64,000 nt of DNA from Actinomycetospora sp. NBRC 106375 (GCF_030269665.1 NZ_BSTS01000016.1:1-64000), one strand, 5' to 3'; shown: positions 26,092-34,860, numbered from the stretch's first letter. The notes: generated from the sequence alone by a model not told the origin. Numbers and translations: made by a program.

Positions 26092-27236
26092 CAGGACCCC
26101 TTCGTGAGCGCCTTGGCCGCGATCCCGCGCAGCACCTCGGTCGTGCCGCCGCGCAGCGTCCACGTCGGTGCGTTCAGCACGCACTCGGCGAGCAGCCGGT
26201 CGAACATCGTCGGGCCGTCGGGGTCGATCTCCCCGCCCGCCGCGTCGCGGAGCGCCTCGACCACCTGCTGCTCGAACGTGGTGCCGATGTCCTTGACCAG
26301 CGAGGCCTCGACGGCGGGCGCCTCGCCCTGGTCGAGCGAGCGCGCGACGGCCAGGGACAGCTGGCGGATCGTCCAGAGCTGGGCGCCGATCCGCCCGATC
26401 GCGGCGGCGCGGGCGTCGTCGGGATCCCGGCCGTAGACGTCGACGAACGCGCGGTAGAGCCCGAGGATCGACAGGTAACGGTCCGGCCCCGAGCGCTCGT
26501 GCGCGAGCTCGGCTGTCACCTGCGCCCAGCCCTGCCCGACCTCGCCGAGCACGCGCTCGTCGGGCACGAACACGCCGTCGAGCACGACCTCGTTGACATG
26601 CTCCTCACCGTCGATCAGCGGGATCGGGGAGACGTGCACGTCCTCGTCGGCGAGGTCGACGATGAGCTGCGAGAGGCCCGCGTGCCGGTCGCCGGCCTCG
26701 GCCTGGGGCGTGGTCCGGCACAGCATCGCGGCGAAGTGGTTGAGGTGCGCGTTCGTCGTCCACACCTTGGTGCCGGACGCGCGCCATCCGCCCTCGACGG
26801 GGGTCGCGGTCGTGCGCACCGAGGCGAGGTCGGAGCCGGCGTCGGGCTCGCTCATGCCGAGCGAGAACCAGCACTCGCCGGCGGCGATCCGCGGCAGGAA
26901 CCACTCCCGCTGCTCCTCGGTGCCGAAGCGCAGGAAGGCGGGCGCGGACTGGCGCTCGGCGATCCAGTGGGCGGCGATCGGGGCGCCGGCGGCCAGCAGC
27001 TCCTCGATGACGACGAACCGGCGCACCGTGCTCGCGCCGGCGCCGCCGTAGCGCGTCGGGATCGACATGCCGACCCAGCCGCGCTGCGCGAGCGTGCGGG
27101 TGAACTCCGGGTCGTGGCGGCCGCCGAGGCCCAGACCGGGGCGGAAGTCCGGCGGGAGGGTCTCGGCCAGGAAGCCGCGGACCTCGTCGCGCAGCTTCTC
27201 CTCGTCGGCGGACAGGGCCGTGGGTTCGAAGATCAC
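26091..27236 (-). CDS. Acyl-CoA dehydrogenase, larger subunit of a pair
   Basis: 381 aa. Complete ACAD architecture: N-terminal helices (DEEKLRDEVRGFLAETLP), beta domain with FSLGMSEPDAGSDLASVRT (FAD/substrate loop) and GTKVWTTNAHLNHFAAMLCR, C-terminal helices ending APTWTLRGGTTEVLRGIAAKAL. The TLRGGTTEVLR segment is the FAD-binding region near the C terminus. GTG start at 27236 overlaps the enoyl-CoA hydratase stop. It likely works as a heteromer with the neighbour at 25033. It catalyses alpha,beta-desaturation in the CoA-ester pathway of this operon. Confidence 0.9.
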   Translation of the reverse strand: MIFEPTALSADEEKLRDEVRGFLAETLPPDFRPGLGLGGRHDPEFTRTLAQRGWVGMSIPTRYGGAGASTVRRFVVIEELLAAGAPIAAHWIAERQSAPAFLRFGTEEQREWFLPRIAAGECWFSLGMSEPDAGSDLASVRTTATPVEGGWRASGTKVWTTNAHLNHFAAMLCRTTPQAEAGDRHAGLSQLIVDLADEDVHVSPIPLIDGEEHVNEVVLDGVFVPDERVLGEVGQGWAQVTAELAHERSGPDRYLSILGLYRAFVDVYGRDPDDARAAAIGRIGAQLWTIRQLSLAVARSLDQGEAPAVEASLVKDIGTTFEQQVVEALRDAAGGEIDPDGPTMFDRLLAECVLNAPTWTLRGGTTEVLRGIAAKALTKGS

Positions 27237-27970
27237 TGGGTCCCCCTGCGTCGCTGGCTCCACATCTGGGTGGCGCGTTCGAACTCCACCGCCGCGTCCC
27301 ACGGCAGGCCCGGCGGCCCGGTCTCGGTGCGGAACGAGCGGACGGCCTCGCGGGCGAGGTCGGGGTCCTTCGCCGGGACGGCGGCCAGCGCGAGGGCGGT
27401 GTCCTCGACCTCGGCGTCGTCGACCGCGCGCCACGCCAGGCCCAGCTCGGCGGCGCGCGTGCCGTCGATCTCCTCGCCGAACAGGCCCAGCGCCGACGCC
27501 GCCTCGCGCCCGGCGGTGCGGTGCGCGATCGTGAAGAAGCCGCCGCCGGGGTGCAGGCCGATGCGCAGGAACCCCGCGATCAGGCGCGCGTTGCGGGCGA
27601 CCACCCGCAGGTCGGTGGCCAGCATGAGGTTGAGGCCCGCCCCGACCGCGGCGCCGCGGACGGCGGCGATCGTCGGGACCGCGAGCGTGCCGACGCGGCG
27701 GAAGGCGCCGTAGACCGCGCCGGTGTCGCGGAACGCGCCGTCCTCGGCCTGGTCGGCGCCGGGGTTCCAGGTGCGGCGGTCGGCGCCGCTGCAGAACGTC
27801 CCGGCGGCGCCGCGGACCACGGCCGCGCCGACGCCGCGGTCGGCGTCGACGGTGTCGCACGCGTCGGCGAGCTCGCGGCCCATCGCCGGCGTGAGGCCGT
27901 TGCGGACCTCGGGCGCGTCGACGGTCAGCACCGCGACGCCCTCGCTGATCTCGAGACCGATGCTGCCCAC
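27233..27970 (-). CDS. Enoyl-CoA hydratase/isomerase (crotonase) family
   Basis: 245 aa crotonase-fold protein: VAVLTVDAPEVRNGLTPAMG, AAVVRGAAGTFCSGADRRTW (first oxyanion strand) and AAVRGAAVGAGLNLMLATDL (second oxyanion loop). Hydrates or isomerises an unsaturated acyl-CoA produced by the dehydrogenases downstream in the same operon. GTG start at 27970 overlaps the CoA-ligase stop. The catalytic acid positions vary in this family and were not assigned, so hydratase versus isomerase is open. Confidence 0.9.
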   Translation of the reverse strand: MGSIGLEISEGVAVLTVDAPEVRNGLTPAMGRELADACDTVDADRGVGAAVVRGAAGTFCSGADRRTWNPGADQAEDGAFRDTGAVYGAFRRVGTLAVPTIAAVRGAAVGAGLNLMLATDLRVVARNARLIAGFLRIGLHPGGGFFTIAHRTAGREAASALGLFGEEIDGTRAAELGLAWRAVDDAEVEDTALALAAVPAKDPDLAREAVRSFRTETGPPGLPWDAAVEFERATQMWSQRRRGTQ

Positions 27971-30069
27971 TATCTCTCCGTCCTCAGCACGTCGACGGCG
28001 ACGGCGTGTCGCGGATCCGAGCGTGTGGCGATCCTGGCCTCAGACGCCAGGAAAGCCGCATTGCTCGAACTCCCGGGCGGCAGGAGGACCAACGGGTTGA
28101 CCTCCAGTTCGCCGAGCCCGGGGACGGTGGCCGCCCGGGAGATGCGCACGACCGCGTCGACGGCCGCGTCGAGGTCCACCCCGGGCGCCCCGCGGAGGCC
28201 GGCGAGCAGCGGCCAGCAGCGCAGCGAGCGGAGCAGGGCCCGTGCGGTTGCCTCGTCGACCGGGGCGAGGGCGTGCGCGACGTCGTGGTGGACCTCGGTC
28301 GCCGTGCCACCGTGCCCCACCGTGAGCACCGGGGGCCAGCCCTCGCGCCCGCCGTCGACGGCGACGAGCAGTTCGACCCCGGACGGGACCTGCTCCTGGA
28401 CGAGCACCCCGGTGACGCCGGGCAGGCCGGTGAGCTCGGCGTGCACGGCGGCGGCGTCGTCGCTCCGGACGCCGAGGCGCACCGCGCCGGCCTCGGTCTT
28501 GTGGTCGAGTCCCTCGGCCTTGAGGACGGCGAGACCGCCGAGCTCGTCCACCGCGGCGGTGACGTCGGGCGAGCGCGACGACCGCGGCCGCGCGACCCCC
28601 AGCGCGTCGAGCAGCGCCCAGCCGTCGCCGGGCACGGGGTCGCGGGCGTCGGCGGGAGCCGGGCCCGGCGCGGGCTCCCGGGCGACGGCGTCGAGGACAC
28701 GGACCGCGAGCGTGATCGAGGAGAACACCGGGATGCCCGCATCGCGGAGCACGGTGCGCGCCGGTCCGGTGCCGTCCTCGCCGGCCATCCAGGCCACGGC
28801 GACGGGCGGGGCGTCGGGACCCTGCTCGGCGACGGTCGCGACCAGGTCGCGGGCGAGCGCGGTGGCGGTGTCGCCGACGAGCATGGTCAGCAGCACGAGC
28901 ACCGCGTCCACGGCGCCGTCCGCGCGCACGAGCCCGCAGACCTCCCCGAAGCCCCCGCCGACGTTGAACAGCTGGGCCGTGACGTCCACCGGGTTGCCGA
29001 CCGCGCCGAACGCCGGGACGAGGCGGGTGAGCTTCTCCTGGGTCTCGGCGGTCAGCTCCGGGACCTCGAGCCCGGCCTCACTGGCCCGGTCGGCGGCGAG
29101 GATGCCCGCGCCGCCGGAGCTGGTCACCAGCCCGAGGCGCCGCCCCGCCGGTGCGCGACGCCCGCGGAGCAGGACGGCCGCGGCGAGCAGCTCCTCGACG
29201 TCGTCGACGAGCACGACGCCGTGGCGGCGGGACACGAGCGTGAACGCGGTGTCGTCGCCGAGCATCGCCCCGGTGTGCGAGACCGCCGCCCGTCGGCCCG
29301 GCGCCGAGCGCCCGGAGCGCAGCACCACCAGTGCGGTCCCGTGCGCGGCGGCCTCGGCGGCGAGCGCGGCGTAGTCGTCCGGGTCGGGCAGCGACTCCGC
29401 GTAGACCGTGAGGACGTCGACCGCGGGGTCGGCGACGAGGTGGCGGCCGACCTCGGTGAGGCCCACGTCGGCCTCGTTGCCGGTGGAGACCCAGGCGGTG
29501 AGGTCGAGCCCGCGCTCGGCGGCCGCGTCGAGCACCGAGCCACCGATCGCCCCGCTCTGGCCGACGTAGGCGATGCCGCTCGAGCCGGTCAGCGGGCGCT
29601 CGCCGGCGCTGGTGAACGTCGCGAACAGGCGGCTGCGGGCGTCGTAGATCCCCTGGCAGTTCGGGCCGAGGACGCGGGTGCCCGCGGCCCGGGCGGCCAC
29701 GACGAGCTCGTCCTGGAGCGCGCGGCCCTCCGGGCCCACCTCGGCGAAGCCCGACGCGAACACGATCACCAGGGCCGCCCCGGCGGCGCCGGCCTCGGTG
29801 ACCGCGGCGACCGCGCGCTCCGCGGGCACCAGGGCGAGCACGAGGTCGACCCCGCCCGGGATGTCGGCCAGCGACGCGGCGCACGGGACGCCGCCCAGCT
29901 CGGCGTACTTGGGGTTGACGGGGTGCACGGCGCCCGTGAAGCCGCGCTCGACGAGCCAGCGCAGCGGGCGGGCCATCGGGTTGTCCGCGCGGCCCGTGGC
30001 GCCGACGAGGGCCACCGAGCGCGGCGCCAGGACGCGTGCCCAGTCGGTGGGCGCCGGTGCATCCGTCAC
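27970..30069 (-). CDS. ADP-forming acyl-CoA synthetase (acetate-CoA ligase family), fused subunits
   Basis: 699 aa. N-terminal CoA-binding domain (PRSVALVGATGRADNPMARP), succinyl-CoA-synthetase-like domains (GTRVLGPNCQGIYD, GIAYVGQSGAIGGSVLD, VSHTGAMLGDDTAF with the phospho-acceptor region) and C-terminal ATP-grasp (GLAVLKAEGLDHKTEAGAVR, GLGELEVNPLVLLP). Such enzymes activate acids such as acetate, propionate, aryl or pimelate-like acids with ATP to give ADP. First gene of the leftward operon, controlled from the region with TTGGTATCCAA. The last about 18 codons before the final stretch lie within a 52-nt dispersed repeat (28018-28069), so the C terminus (SNAAFLASEARIATRSD...) is repeat-derived. 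Confidence 0.9.
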   Translation of the reverse strand: MTDAPAPTDWARVLAPRSVALVGATGRADNPMARPLRWLVERGFTGAVHPVNPKYAELGGVPCAASLADIPGGVDLVLALVPAERAVAAVTEAGAAGAALVIVFASGFAEVGPEGRALQDELVVAARAAGTRVLGPNCQGIYDARSRLFATFTSAGERPLTGSSGIAYVGQSGAIGGSVLDAAAERGLDLTAWVSTGNEADVGLTEVGRHLVADPAVDVLTVYAESLPDPDDYAALAAEAAAHGTALVVLRSGRSAPGRRAAVSHTGAMLGDDTAFTLVSRRHGVVLVDDVEELLAAAVLLRGRRAPAGRRLGLVTSSGGAGILAADRASEAGLEVPELTAETQEKLTRLVPAFGAVGNPVDVTAQLFNVGGGFGEVCGLVRADGAVDAVLVLLTMLVGDTATALARDLVATVAEQGPDAPPVAVAWMAGEDGTGPARTVLRDAGIPVFSSITLAVRVLDAVAREPAPGPAPADARDPVPGDGWALLDALGVARPRSSRSPDVTAAVDELGGLAVLKAEGLDHKTEAGAVRLGVRSDDAAAVHAELTGLPGVTGVLVQEQVPSGVELLVAVDGGREGWPPVLTVGHGGTATEVHHDVAHALAPVDEATARALLRSLRCWPLLAGLRGAPGVDLDAAVDAVVRISRAATVPGLGELEVNPLVLLPPGSSSNAAFLASEARIATRSDPRHAVAVDVLRTER
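28018..28069 (-). repeat. 52-nt dispersed repeat, copy inside the CoA-ligase gene
   Basis: On the plus strand this runs CGAGCGTGTGGCGATCCTGG ... GCATTGCTCGAA; it matches the complement of 58849-58900 at 50 of 52 positions. The core is a near palindrome CCTGGCCTC-A-GACGCCAGG. Here it is translated as the near-C-terminal part of the ligase; the other copy is intergenic. Confidence 0.88.
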
Positions 30070-30120
30070 GACCCGAACCTAGGTCGGCGGGTCGGCGAGA
30101 CACAACCGATCGAACATCAT

Positions 30121-30133
30121 TTGGTATCCAATC
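30121..30133. promoter_or_regulatory. GntR/FCD operator candidate TTGGTATCCAATC
   Basis: TTGG-TAT-CCAA (30121-30131) is a short palindrome of the type bound by FadR/FCD regulators, in the 135-bp divergent region between the CoA-ligase operon and the GntR gene. Its core GTATCCAATC recurs exactly at 30888-30897 before the MFS gene, which supports a shared regulator. Confidence 0.62.
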
Positions 30134-30204
30134 CCCGCGACGGCGGGACGGAACTCCCGCGGCACGCGTGCGCCACTACGCTCGGCGCCCGGGGGTGGTG
30201 CGCC

Positions 30205-30879
30205 GTGACCGGGACCGACGTCGAGCCCGCGCGCCGGGCGACCAGCGTCCAGCGCGCCGTGTCGGAGATCCGCCGGATGCTGCGCTCGCGCGAGCTCGTG
30301 CCCGGCCAGCAGGTGCGCCAGGAGACCCTGGCCGCGCGGCTCGGGGTCAGCCGCATCCCGGTGCGCGAGGCGCTCAAGACGCTCGAGGCCGAGGGCGTCA
30401 TGCGCCACGAGCCGCACGTCGGCTACGCCGTGGCCCGGCTCAACGCCGACGAGCTCGCGCAGGTCTACCTCATGCGCCGCGCGCTCGAGACCGAAGTGCT
30501 CCGCGCCCTGCCCCGGCTCACCGGCGACCAGCTCCGCCACCTCACGACCCTCAACGAGGCGATCACCGAGCAGGTCGAGAACGTCGACGTCGCCGGCATC
30601 GTCGCGGCCAACGTGGCCTTCCACTTCGCCATGTTCCGGCTCTCCGGCCTCGACCTGGTGGTCGACGAGATCGACCGGCTCTGGCGGCGCAGCGAGCCCT
30701 ACCGCACGGTGCACCTCTACGACTCCGCCGGGCGTGCCCGCGTCGTCCGCGAGCACCGCAAGATGATCACCGCGCTGCGGCGGGGAGACAACGCCGCGGT
30801 GGTCGCGCTGATGGACGCCCACCGCGAGGTGACGGTGGCCGACCTCCACGCGGCGCTCGGCCTCCCGCCCCACGCGTAG
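30205..30879 (+). CDS. GntR family regulator, FCD (FadR) subfamily
   Basis: 224 aa from the GTG at 30205. Winged HTH (about residues 12-78): VQRAVSEIRRMLRSRELVPG, then LAARLGVSRIPVREALKTLE. The all-helical FCD domain follows (LMRRALETEVLRAL, FHFAMFRLSG, VREHRKMITALRRGD), with Asp/His residues that usually bind a metal and a carboxylate effector. It sits between the leftward CoA-catabolic operon and the rightward MFS/selenoprotein operon, both carrying GTATCCAATC, and most likely represses both until a pathway acid accumulates. Confidence 0.93.
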   Translation: MTGTDVEPARRATSVQRAVSEIRRMLRSRELVPGQQVRQETLAARLGVSRIPVREALKTLEAEGVMRHEPHVGYAVARLNADELAQVYLMRRALETEVLRALPRLTGDQLRHLTTLNEAITEQVENVDVAGIVAANVAFHFAMFRLSGLDLVVDEIDRLWRRSEPYRTVHLYDSAGRARVVREHRKMITALRRGDNAAVVALMDAHREVTVADLHAALGLPPHA

Positions 30880-30887
30880 CCGAGATC

Positions 30888-30897
30888 GTATCCAATC
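30888..30897. promoter_or_regulatory. Second GTATCCAATC site, upstream of the MFS gene
   Basis: Exact 10-bp copy of the site at 30124-30133, 8 bp after the GntR stop and 80 bp before the MFS start. Suggests the importer-selenoprotein operon has its own GntR-controlled promoter here. Confidence 0.58.
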
Positions 30898-30977
30898 TTC
30901 TCTGGACTTCCGCCGTGTGACCCACCTAACCTCCGCCGGGTGACGGCGTGACGACGCGCGGTCACGGGGAGGAACCC

Positions 30978-32273
30978 ATGACCACCGAGCAGGACCGCCC
31001 GGACGCGCCCGTCGGCACGGCGACCGCCGCGCCGCCGGAGTACACGCCGGGCGACCGGCGGCGGATCCTCGGCGCCGCCTGCCTGGGCTGGGGCATGGAG
31101 TACTTCGACTTCATGCTCCCGACGCTGCTCGCCGGCGCGATCATGAAGTTCTACGGCGTCTCGGCCGGGGTGTTCGGTGTCGCGATCGCGGGCCAGCTCG
31201 TCGGCTCCGCGATCGGCGGCGTGCTCTTCGGCTGGCTCGGCGACCGCTACGGGCGCCGGCGCACGCTGATCTGGTCGATCCTCATCTACTCCGTCGCCAC
31301 CGGGCTCGTGTTCCTCGCGCCGAACTTCGCCGTCTTCCTCGTGCTGCGGATCCTCGCAGGCGTCGGCACGGGCGGCGAGTGGGCGGTCGGGTTCGCCTGG
31401 CTCAACGAGGCGTGGGCGCCGAAGCGCCGCGGGCTCGGCGGCGGCCTGGTGCAGGCGTCGCTGTGGCCGGCCTACGCGCTCGCGGTGCTCGTCGCCCAGG
31501 TCGTGGTCGACTGGCGGTGGGCGTTCCTGGTCGGCGTCGTGCCCGCCCTGGCGTGCGTGTGGATCCGCTACGCGTGCCGGGAGTCGCGCCAGTGGGAGGA
31601 GCTCCAGGCGCGCAAGGCGGCGGGGCTGCTCACCGAGGCCACCGCGGCGAAGGCCAACCGGTCGACGTGGCGTCAGTTGGTGTCCCGGGACTCGCTGCCG
31701 ATCGTGCTCGTCGGCCTCGTCGTCGCCTTCGGTGCGCAGTGGGTGCCCTACACCGCGACGGCGTGGATGCCCTCGATGCTCAAGAGCGACCTCGGCTTCG
31801 ACGCGGGCTCGGCGAGCCTCGTGCTCTACATCGCGTCCGCGGTGTCGTTCGTCGGCTTCATCCTCGCGGGCTGGCTCTCGGACCGCTGGGGTCGCCGGCC
31901 GGTGTTCGTCGCGTTCGCGGCCCTGCAGACCGTGACGTTCGCGGTGATGCTCGCCCTCGCCCTCGGCGGCACCGGCCTCGGGAACTTCGTCTGGCTCTAC
32001 CTCGCCTCGAGCCTGTTCCTCGGCTACTTCGGCATCTTCGGGGTCTGGTTCGGCGAGCTGTTCCCGACGCGCATCCGCTCGCTCGGCTCGGCGTCGGCCT
32101 ACAACATCGGCCGGGGCCTCTCGGGCATCGGGACGATCATCGGCGGCGTCGTCGCGACGAGCGCGGGCTACGGGATCGCCGTCGGCATCGCCGTCGTGGG
32201 CGCCGCGATCGTCACCGTCGCCGCCCTGTTCCTGCGCGACCGCGCCGGCCGCGTCATCACCGCCGACGAGTGA
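30978..32273 (+). CDS. MFS transporter, probable organic-acid importer
   Basis: 431 aa with about 12 membrane helices. MFS signature motifs appear after helix 2 (GWLGDRYGRRRTL) and at the symmetric position after helix 8 (GWLSDRWGRRPVF); LRILAGVGTGGEWAVGFAW marks helix 4. The GWGMEYFDFMLPTLL start and GGEWAVG resemble the sialate/aromatic-acid:H+ symporter groups that import carboxylates. ATG at 30978 behind GGGGAGG. It is 14 bp upstream of the first selenoprotein gene, so it should bring in the substrate of the cluster. Confidence 0.92.
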   Translation: MTTEQDRPDAPVGTATAAPPEYTPGDRRRILGAACLGWGMEYFDFMLPTLLAGAIMKFYGVSAGVFGVAIAGQLVGSAIGGVLFGWLGDRYGRRRTLIWSILIYSVATGLVFLAPNFAVFLVLRILAGVGTGGEWAVGFAWLNEAWAPKRRGLGGGLVQASLWPAYALAVLVAQVVVDWRWAFLVGVVPALACVWIRYACRESRQWEELQARKAAGLLTEATAAKANRSTWRQLVSRDSLPIVLVGLVVAFGAQWVPYTATAWMPSMLKSDLGFDAGSASLVLYIASAVSFVGFILAGWLSDRWGRRPVFVAFAALQTVTFAVMLALALGGTGLGNFVWLYLASSLFLGYFGIFGVWFGELFPTRIRSLGSASAYNIGRGLSGIGTIIGGVVATSAGYGIAVGIAVVGAAIVTVAALFLRDRAGRVITADE

Positions 32274-32287
32274 GGGAGACCGGCACC

Positions 32288-34027
32288 GTGCCCGAGCCGC
32301 ACTACGAGGTCCTGGGTCCGCTGGGCCCGCGCACCGTCGGCGAGGTCGCCGAGCACGAGCGCCCGGCGTCGCTGGCCGGCCGCCGCGTCGCGTACCTGTG
32401 GGACGAGCTGTTCCGCGGCCCCGAGATGTTCGAGGTGATCTCCGAGGTCGCCAGGGAACGCCACGGCGACGTCGCGTTCGTCGGCTGGGAGGAGTTCGGC
32501 AACTTCCACGCCTCCGCGGCCGAGGAGCGCCGGGTGCTCGAGGCCCTGCCCGAGCTGCTGCGCGCCCACCGCGTCGACCTCGTCGTCGCCGCGGTGGGCG
32601 CTTGAGGCTCCTGCATGCCTGCCGTGATGCGGGCAGCGGCAACCGCCGAGCGCGCCGGGGTCCCGGCGACCGCGATCGGCGGCGCGGGGTTCGAGGGCAT
32701 GGGACGCGCCGTCGGGAAGTCCCTCGGTGTGGGGCACGTGCCGATCGTCAGCTACCCGGGCGTGATCCTCACCGACCCCACCGAGGTGTTCCGGACCAAG
32801 ATGCGCGAGCAGGTGGCCCCGGCGGTGGTCGACGCGCTCGTGGCGGGGGACGGCGCGCGGGAGCAGGCCGGCACGCGGTCGTCGTCGGGCGACGCGCCGG
32901 CCACGGAGCCCGTCGAGCACGGGGCCACCGAGATCGTCGCCCGCGGCGAACTCGAGGAGATCACCGACCACTTCGAGGCCCGCGGCTGGACCGACGGCCT
33001 GCCGGTCGTGCCGCCGACCCCGGAGCGCGTCGCGGCGTTCCTCGCGCACACCGGCCGGGACCCCGACGACTCCCTCGGTGAGCTCGCCCCCGACCTGCGC
33101 CGGGCCACGGTGCGCAGCGTCGCGGTCAACGGGGTCATGGCCGGCTGCCGTCCCGAGGACATGCCGGTGCTGGTCGCGATCGTCGCGTGCGTCGCCGACC
33201 CGGTCTTCCGGGTGCAGGACGCCGGGTCGACGCCCGGCTGGGAGTCCCTCGTGGTGCTCTCGGGCCCGGTCGTCGAGCGGCTCGGGTTCCACAGCGGCAC
33301 CGGTGCGATGCGGGTCGGGCGGCGGGCGAACACCGCGGTCGGACGGTTCCTGCGGCTCTATCTCCGCAACGTCGCCGGCCTGCGCATCCCGCCCGGGGAG
33401 ACCGACCAGGGCGCGATCGCGTCGACGTTCCACGTCGCCCTCGCCGAGGACGACGCCGCCGTGCGGGCGCTGGGCTGGCCGTCGTTCCGGGCCGACCGCG
33501 GCTTCGCCGACGGCGACAGCGTCGTCACCGTCCAGAGCGTCGTCGCCGTCAGCGCACCGATCTACTCCGGCGGCGAGTCCGCCGCGGACCACCTCGACGC
33601 GCTGACGACGATCTTCGGCAACGCGATCGGGCCGTGGGCCTACACCGGCCTCGAGTTCGGCGCCTTCCACCCGCTGCTCGTGCTCGGGCCGGCCGTGGCC
33701 CGGGCGCTCGCGGGCTTCGGGGTCGACAAGGACGCGCTGCGGGCGCACCTCGCCGAGCACATGCGGGTGCCGGTGCGCCAGCTCCAGGCCTGTGCCTGGA
33801 ACGTCGGCTCGACGAGCTTCGACCTCGACGCCGCCGTCGCGGCCGGCGAGCTCGACGAGCGCTACGCGGGCACCGACCCGGACCGTCTCGTGCCGATGGT
33901 GCCGCGCGCGGGCGACATCGGGATCGTGCTCGCGGGCAACCCGAGCCGGAACCAGTCGCGCGGCTTCGTGCAGAACCACGTCCAGGGCGTGCCGGTGAGC
34001 CGGCGGATCGAGGAGGACCCGCAGTGA
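32288..34027 (+). CDS. UGSC-type selenoprotein fused to a UGSC-associated domain (in-frame TGA = Sec106)
   Basis: 579 aa if the TGA at 32603-32605 is read as selenocysteine. GTG at 32288 follows AGGGAGA. Residues 1-105 run RRVAYLWDELFRGPEMFEVI to LVVAAVGA; then Sec106-Gly-Ser-Cys, and the frame continues unbroken: MPAVMRAAATAERAGVPATA, GHVPIVSYPGVILTDPTEVF. This VGxUGSC context matches the described UGSC selenoprotein family. After a variable linker (about 195-215) comes a second domain (ARGWTDGLPVVPPTPERVAA, GVMAGCRPEDMPVLVA, RRANTAVGRFLRLYLRNVAG) paralogous to the genes at 35470 and 36489. A GU-containing hairpin follows the TGA. Stop overlaps the flavoprotein start. Likely redox-active selenol/thiol protein; substrate unknown. 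A conventional reading would split it into two ORFs. Confidence 0.87.
32606..32640 (+). promoter_or_regulatory. Candidate bacterial SECIS hairpin 1
   Basis: Immediately 3' of the TGA at 32603, CTGCC (32619-32623) pairs with GGCAG (32632-32636) around an 8-nt loop GTGATGCG that contains GU. Bacterial SECIS elements lie within the coding sequence just downstream of UGA with a GU in the loop. The stem is shorter than in the second gene, so this is a moderate assignment. Confidence 0.5.
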
Positions 34028-34860
34028 CAGCCGTGACGACCGACTGGGACGTGGCCGTAGTGGGCGCCGGTATCGCCGGCCTCACCGCCGCGCGCGCGTG
34101 CGCCGAGCGCGGGCTGCGGGTGGTGGCCCACGACGCGCTCGCCCCCGGCGGGCAGCTGATCAACCTCGGGACGCTCGCCGACTGGCCCGGCCCGGCGACG
34201 ACCGGCCCGGACCTCATGAGCGCGCTGCTCACCGACGTCATGGAACGCGGCGTCGAGATCGCCTACGGCGAGGTCACCGGCCTGCGCACCGACCCGCTCA
34301 CCGTCGACGCCGCCGAGGGGCCGGCGTCGGCGCGGGCGGTCGTCGTCGCCACCGGCCGGGGCCCCGGGCGCCTCGACGTCCCGGACGCCGAGGGCTGGGA
34401 GGGCCGCGGGCTCTCCCACTGCGCCACCTGCGACGGGCCGCTGCACGCCGGGCGCGAGGTGGTGGTCGTCGGCGACGACGAATGGACCGCCCACGAGGCG
34501 CTCGAGCTCGCCGGGATCGCGAAGCGGGTCACGGTGGTGAGCGCGTCGCCGACCTGGCCGGCGGCGCTCGACCGCCGGCTCACCGACGCGGTGGACGTGC
34601 GCCGCGGGACGGTCGCGTCCCTCGCGGGCGAGGGCACCCTCGCCGCCGTGCATCTCGCCGACTCCGACGTGCTCGAGGCCTCCGGGATCTTCGTCTACAC
34701 CCACGCCGAGCCCCGCACGGCGCTGCTCGACGGGCTGCCCGCCGGCGCGCCGGTGTGGTCGGCAGGCGACGTCACCGGCGCCGACCGCCACCTGCTCACC
34801 GCCGCCGCGGACGGCCTGCGCGCCGGCCACGCCGTCGTCGCCCACCTCGAGGAGAGCTGA
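34024..34860 (+). CDS. Thioredoxin-reductase-like flavoprotein (CATC centre)
   Basis: 278 aa from the GTG at 34024, which overlaps the selenoprotein stop. FAD loop DVAVVGAGIAGLTAARACAE; GGQLINLGTLADWPGPATTG as in thioredoxin reductases; redox motif SHCATCDGPLH, the exact CATCDG of TrxR; NAD(P)-domain VVVVGDDEWTAHEALELA, in which the usual GxGxxA loop is altered (GDDEWTA), so cofactor use may differ; FAD motif VWSAGDVTG. Its own stop overlaps the ATG of the second selenoprotein. Position between two UGSC selenoproteins suggests it reduces or oxidises their selenenylsulfide, as TrxR does for glycine reductase systems; that role is inferred. Confidence 0.9.
   Translation: MTAVTTDWDVAVVGAGIAGLTAARACAERGLRVVAHDALAPGGQLINLGTLADWPGPATTGPDLMSALLTDVMERGVEIAYGEVTGLRTDPLTVDAAEGPASARAVVVATGRGPGRLDVPDAEGWEGRGLSHCATCDGPLHAGREVVVVGDDEWTAHEALELAGIAKRVTVVSASPTWPAALDRRLTDAVDVRRGTVASLAGEGTLAAVHLADSDVLEASGIFVYTHAEPRTALLDGLPAGAPVWSAGDVTGADRHLLTAAADGLRAGHAVVAHLEES

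Noticed and set aside
32603-32605. TGA as a real stop, i.e. two separate genes 32288-32605 and 32615-34027
   Set aside because: Frame is maintained, the UGSC motif is completed by codons after TGA, there is no ribosome site before 32615, and the first half alone is an incomplete domain.
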